Shown here: positions 7,062 to 10,425 of the stretch, one piece after another
How the letters are laid out: every line of letters starts with the position of its first letter
Numbering within the stretch: position 1 is the stretch's first letter
Assembly (NCBI GenBank): GCA_964352985.1
Contig: CAYGUK010000128.1
Location: 1 to 10,425 of the forward strand
DNA: 10,425 nucleotides
Origin: CAYGUK01 sp964352985
Lineage (GTDB): Bacteria > Pseudomonadota > Gammaproteobacteria > JAHCLG01
Direction of reading: 5' to 3'
The notes under the pieces: model-generated
Seen by the model: only the letters and a program-made list of their open reading frames with translations
Told to the model about the DNA's origin: nothing
Databases searched by the model: none
Position numbers and translations under genes: made by a program

Positions 7062-7090
7062 TTGCATCTCGTTAACATTTCCTAGATAAT
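7062..7090 (+). promoter_or_regulatory. Sigma70-type promoter of the SNF2 gene
   Basis: TTGCAT (7062-7067) and GATAAT (7085-7090) are separated by exactly 17 bases, and both are close to the consensus hexamers. The predicted start near 7097 would give a leader of about 30 bases before the ATG at 7128, with GAGA at 7116-7119 as a modest ribosome site. Confidence 0.6.
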
Positions 7091-7127
7091 AAAAAGTTTT
7101 AAAGTAAAACTGCTAGAGAACATTTAC

Positions 7128-10100
7128 ATGCAAACTCTCGAGATGCTAAATGAAATTCTTGATGATAACTTTGATTTTGGTACGATTAGCCGGGGTCGAA
7201 CTTATCAGCGGAAAGGATTAGTCGGACAACTCACTATCGCTGATAATGGTTATCATATCAGTGCCAGAGTTAGAGGCAGTCAACCTAATCCCTATAAAGT
7301 CACGATAAAATTATTTGAAGATAAATTGAGTGTCAATGTCATTGAAGTTGATGGTGCTTGTTCTTGTCCTGTTGGTTGGAATTGCAAACATGTTGTTGCC
7401 ACACTTTTGCAAGCATATCAACAACAGTTAATTCCATCACCATCAAATAAACGACTCTCAGATTTTGAATATTGGCTCAATCAATTTAAACATTTTATCG
7501 CTGACAAAGAGTTTGAAGAACAACCTCAGAAAAAAAATACCTTACTCACTTATGTTTTACGACCCTCAGGTTATTTACAACAAACCTTAATCGTTGAACT
7601 GATGTTAACAAAAGTATTAAAAAATAATCGTCACAGTAAACCAAAAAAATTTAGTTTTACCACTGAATCACATCAACAATATTTAACAGAACAGGATGAA
7701 GAAATAATAACGGGTTTACAATATATTAATAAAGTAGCACTTCATGGCAATTTTTACAGTGATTTATTTCTAGAAGGTAAACAAAGTTCAAAGTGGTTAC
7801 AAGCCATCGTTCAAACCGGACGCGCTTATTGGGAATCGATCTCTGAAAATGCCTTATCGTTAACTAACGATTTAAAATTAGATTTAGAATGGGTACTACT
7901 GCCTGATGGAAATCAACAATTAAAACCATTTGTGGGTCATAAAAACATTGCGATTTATGAACTTGATCAATTATGGACGATTGATCATCAAACATTGAAA
8001 TGTGCTAAACTCATTCATAAAATTCCTCAAAAAATAATTACGCAATGTTTACAAGCCCCCAAAATCACCCCCGATAAAGCGCATGATGCGATAAAAGCGA
8101 TCAAAAAATTATTACCTCAATATAAATCTTTACGACCTAAAAAACTATCAGCCCCTATTCTGCAAAAAGATATTCACCCAAGACCAACATTGGTGCTTGA
8201 TATGGTAAAAATTCATATTCCAGCAGATTTTGGCGAACATGGTATTGTGCCCGCTGAAACCGCGATAAAACCTTATGCCATAATCCAATTTGACTATGAT
8301 GGCAATGTGATTAATCAGCAGGAAAATATTGAAGTCATCAACTATGTGCAAGATAAAATACTTTATCATGTCAAAAGAGATCTAAAATATGAAGCAAAGC
8401 AAACTACAGAAATAACAAAAACATTATCCCTGAAAAAATTTATTGAACGAGGCTATAGTAAAAAAGAATATTTAATCTTAACAAAATTAGATACCGAAGA
8501 TGATTTTAATCATTTTAATTCCTTAACGATAAATCAACTTCGTCAACAAGGTTGGCAAGTCATTCTTAAGCACCAAGCCTTTTTTGAAGTGATAGAAGAG
8601 CAAGATGTTGAATGGTATTCCGACCTTGACGAATCAAGTTATGATTATTTTAATTTTGAAATGGGCATTATTATCAATGGTGAAAGAATTAATATTTTGC
8701 CAATTATTGCCGAATTACTCAAAAGCTCTAACGATAAACAATTTAAACATTTGTCTGATAATAAAACCATTTCGCTGCCTTTACCGCAAGGCAAATTACT
8801 TGCCGTACCCATGTCTCGTCTAAAACCAATATTAAAAATATTAATTGAACTATATGATGCAGAGTTAACAGAAAATAATCGCATCAATTTAAGCCGACAA
8901 AAAGCAAATTTACTCGCCGAAATTGAGCAAGCCTTTCATGCCAGTAAAATGCGCTGGTATGGCGGCGAAACACTTTTGGCGCTAGGTCAACAATTAACGA
9001 ATTTAGAAACGATTAAAGAAGTAAAAATACCCGATACTTTTCAAGCGCCGCTTCGTCATTATCAACAATTTGGCGTAAACTGGTTACAGTTTTTACGAGA
9101 AAATCATATAGCAGGCATTTTAGCCGATGATATGGGACTTGGAAAAACCGTGCAAACACTTGCTCATTTACTAATAGAGAAAAAAGAAAATCGCTTGCAG
9201 CAACCGACGTTAATTATTGCGCCCACAAGTTTAATGGTGAACTGGCGTTTAGAAGCCAAACGTTTTGCGCCAGAATTAAATGTCTTAATTTATCATGGTG
9301 ATAATCGTCATCAGCATAGTCAACACTTACATGAATACGATATCGTATTGCCGACTTATCCCTTGCTTGTCCGCGATAAGGAATTATTAACTCAACTTGA
9401 ATTTTATTATTTAATTTTGGATGAAGCCCAATTTATTAAAAATGCCAAAGCGAAAAGCACGCAAATCGTTCATCAATTACAAGCTGAACACCGTTTGTGT
9501 TTAACCGGCACACCTATTGAAAATAATTTAAGTGAATTGTGGTCGTTATTTCATTTCCTCATGCCAGGTTTTTTAGGCGACTTAAATACGTTTAAACAAT
9601 TATTTCAAACCCCAATCGAAAAAGACAATAACGAAGAGAGACAATTAGCTCTCGCACTTAGAATTAAACCTTTTATGTTACGTCGATTAAAAATTGAAGT
9701 AGTAAAAGAATTACCGGCAAAAACTGAAATATTACGTGTGTTCGAATTAGAAGGTGAACAACGCGATCTCTACGAAAGTATTCGATTATCAATGGAGAAA
9801 AAAGTACGCGAAGCAATTAAAGATAAAGGTTTATCACGTAGTCATATCATCGTATTAGATGCGTTATTGAAATTACGTCAAGTTTGCTGTGATCCTAAAT
9901 TATTAAAACTAGAAGCCGCAGAAAAAGCCCATGGCACTTCCGCCAAAATGGATTTATTAATGGAATTATTACCAAACATGGTAGCTGAAGGTCGAAAAAT
10001 TTTACTTTTTTCACAATTCACGATGATGTTGAACATTATCGAACAGGCCTTAAAAAAAGAAAAATTAGATTTTGTTAAATTAACCGGACAAACAAAAGAT

Positions 10101-10425
10101 CGCGCGACACCTATTGCAGCGTTTCAAGAAGGTAATGTGCCCATTTTTTTAATTAGCTTAAAAGCAGGTGGCACCGGCTTAAATTTAACGGCAGCCGATA
10201 CAGTCATTCACTATGATCCTTGGTGGAATCCAGCCGTTGAAGACCAAGCAACAGATAGAGCGCATCGTATTGGCCAAGATAAGTCGGTGTTTGTTTATAA
10301 ATTACAAGCCGAAGGCACGATTGAAGAAACCATTCAGCAAATGCAAGATAAAAAGCGTGAGTTATTAAATGGCATTTTCACCCCACATGAAGATGCAAAA
10401 ATTTCAATTACGCAAGATGAAATTG
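7128..10425 (+). CDS. SWIM zinc-finger SNF2-family DNA-dependent ATPase (helicase-like), last residues cut by window edge
   Basis: 1099 complete codons are visible with no stop, so only the extreme C-terminus is missing given the usual ~1100-residue length. A SWIM zinc finger lies at C78-x-C80-x5-C86-x-H88. Residues about 100-620 fit the bacterial SNF2-associated region. The ATPase core begins near 640: Walker A DDMGLGKT (667-674), motif Ia LIIAPTSL (695-702), Walker B DEAQ (765-768), and motif III LTGTPIENN from 792. The second lobe has KILLFSQF (957-964), LKAGGTGLNL (1011-1020), DPWWNP (1030-1035) and the arginine-finger motif QATDRAHRIGQ (1040-1050). All catalytic residues appear intact. 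Family members use ATP hydrolysis to translocate on DNA and remodel protein-DNA complexes; the exact role of the bacterial SWIM-SNF2 group is not settled. An internal ATG at 7143 has no ribosome site, so 7128 is preferred. Confidence 0.95.
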   Translation, partial: MQTLEMLNEILDDNFDFGTISRGRTYQRKGLVGQLTIADNGYHISARVRGSQPNPYKVTIKLFEDKLSVNVIEVDGACSCPVGWNCKHVVATLLQAYQQQLIPSPSNKRLSDFEYWLNQFKHFIADKEFEEQPQKKNTLLTYVLRPSGYLQQTLIVELMLTKVLKNNRHSKPKKFSFTTESHQQYLTEQDEEIITGLQYINKVALHGNFYSDLFLEGKQSSKWLQAIVQTGRAYWESISENALSLTNDLKLDLEWVLLPDGNQQLKPFVGHKNIAIYELDQLWTIDHQTLKCAKLIHKIPQKIITQCLQAPKITPDKAHDAIKAIKKLLPQYKSLRPKKLSAPILQKDIHPRPTLVLDMVKIHIPADFGEHGIVPAETAIKPYAIIQFDYDGNVINQQENIEVINYVQDKILYHVKRDLKYEAKQTTEITKTLSLKKFIERGYSKKEYLILTKLDTEDDFNHFNSLTINQLRQQGWQVILKHQAFFEVIEEQDVEWYSDLDESSYDYFNFEMGIIINGERINILPIIAELLKSSNDKQFKHLSDNKTISLPLPQGKLLAVPMSRLKPILKILIELYDAELTENNRINLSRQKANLLAEIEQAFHASKMRWYGGETLLALGQQLTNLETIKEVKIPDTFQAPLRHYQQFGVNWLQFLRENHIAGILADDMGLGKTVQTLAHLLIEKKENRLQQPTLIIAPTSLMVNWRLEAKRFAPELNVLIYHGDNRHQHSQHLHEYDIVLPTYPLLVRDKELLTQLEFYYLILDEAQFIKNAKAKSTQIVHQLQAEHRLCLTGTPIENNLSELWSLFHFLMPGFLGDLNTFKQLFQTPIEKDNNEERQLALALRIKPFMLRRLKIEVVKELPAKTEILRVFELEGEQRDLYESIRLSMEKKVREAIKDKGLSRSHIIVLDALLKLRQVCCDPKLLKLEAAEKAHGTSAKMDLLMELLPNMVAEGRKILLFSQFTMMLNIIEQALKKEKLDFVKLTGQTKDRATPIAAFQEGNVPIFLISLKAGGTGLNLTAADTVIHYDPWWNPAVEDQATDRAHRIGQDKSVFVYKLQAEGTIEETIQQMQDKKRELLNGIFTPHEDAKISITQDEI

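Noticed and set aside
8148..8887. Three short open frames within the SNF2 gene
   Set aside because: The SNF2 frame translates without interruption across this stretch, so these are shadows.

Overview
The window is AT-rich (roughly one-third G+C by eye) and bacterial. It has compact single-gene units, short intergenic gaps and intrinsic-terminator-like hairpins. The mix of genes points to a gammaproteobacterium, plausibly a host-associated Legionellales/Coxiella-like lineage. That mix is a LuxR-type HTH regulator without an obvious sensor domain, a large repeat adhesin, an orphan protein with a hydrophobic C-terminus, a small Cys-rich exported protein and a SWIM/SNF2 helicase. The taxonomic placement is inference from gene style only; no rRNA or marker gene is present.

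Layout. (1) Positions 1-3138, minus strand: the first 1046 residues of a very large surface or secreted protein. It has no N-terminal signal peptide, two cadherin/Ig-like domains, exactly seven FG-GAP repeats of 75-76 residues (an integrin-alpha-like seven-bladed beta-propeller) and a further Ig-like domain. The C-terminus lies outside the window. (2) Positions 3262-3316: a long, nearly perfect hairpin between this gene and the upstream luxR-type gene. (3) Positions 3330-4319, minus: the LuxR-type regulator. (4) Positions 4320-4478: a divergent control region with an inverted repeat and a TATAAT box almost touching the next start codon. (5) Positions 4479-6329, plus: a 616-residue protein I do not recognise. 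(6) Positions 6437-6913, plus: a 158-residue exported protein with six cysteines in the mature part, followed by a clear hairpin. (7) Positions 7128-10425, plus: a SWIM zinc-finger plus SNF2 ATPase, complete except for its last few residues, with a good sigma70-type promoter.

How they may work together (inference). The regulator sits head-to-tail upstream of the adhesin and divergent from the orphan gene, so it is the natural candidate regulator of both. The same CAGG-N6-CCTG inverted repeat occurs upstream of the orphan gene and upstream of the exported Cys-rich gene, hinting at shared control. The SNF2 gene looks like an independent housekeeping-type unit. The most interesting element is the adhesin, which places a complete seven-blade FG-GAP propeller between cadherin-like modules. 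No mobile element, CRISPR array, tRNA or rRNA was seen.
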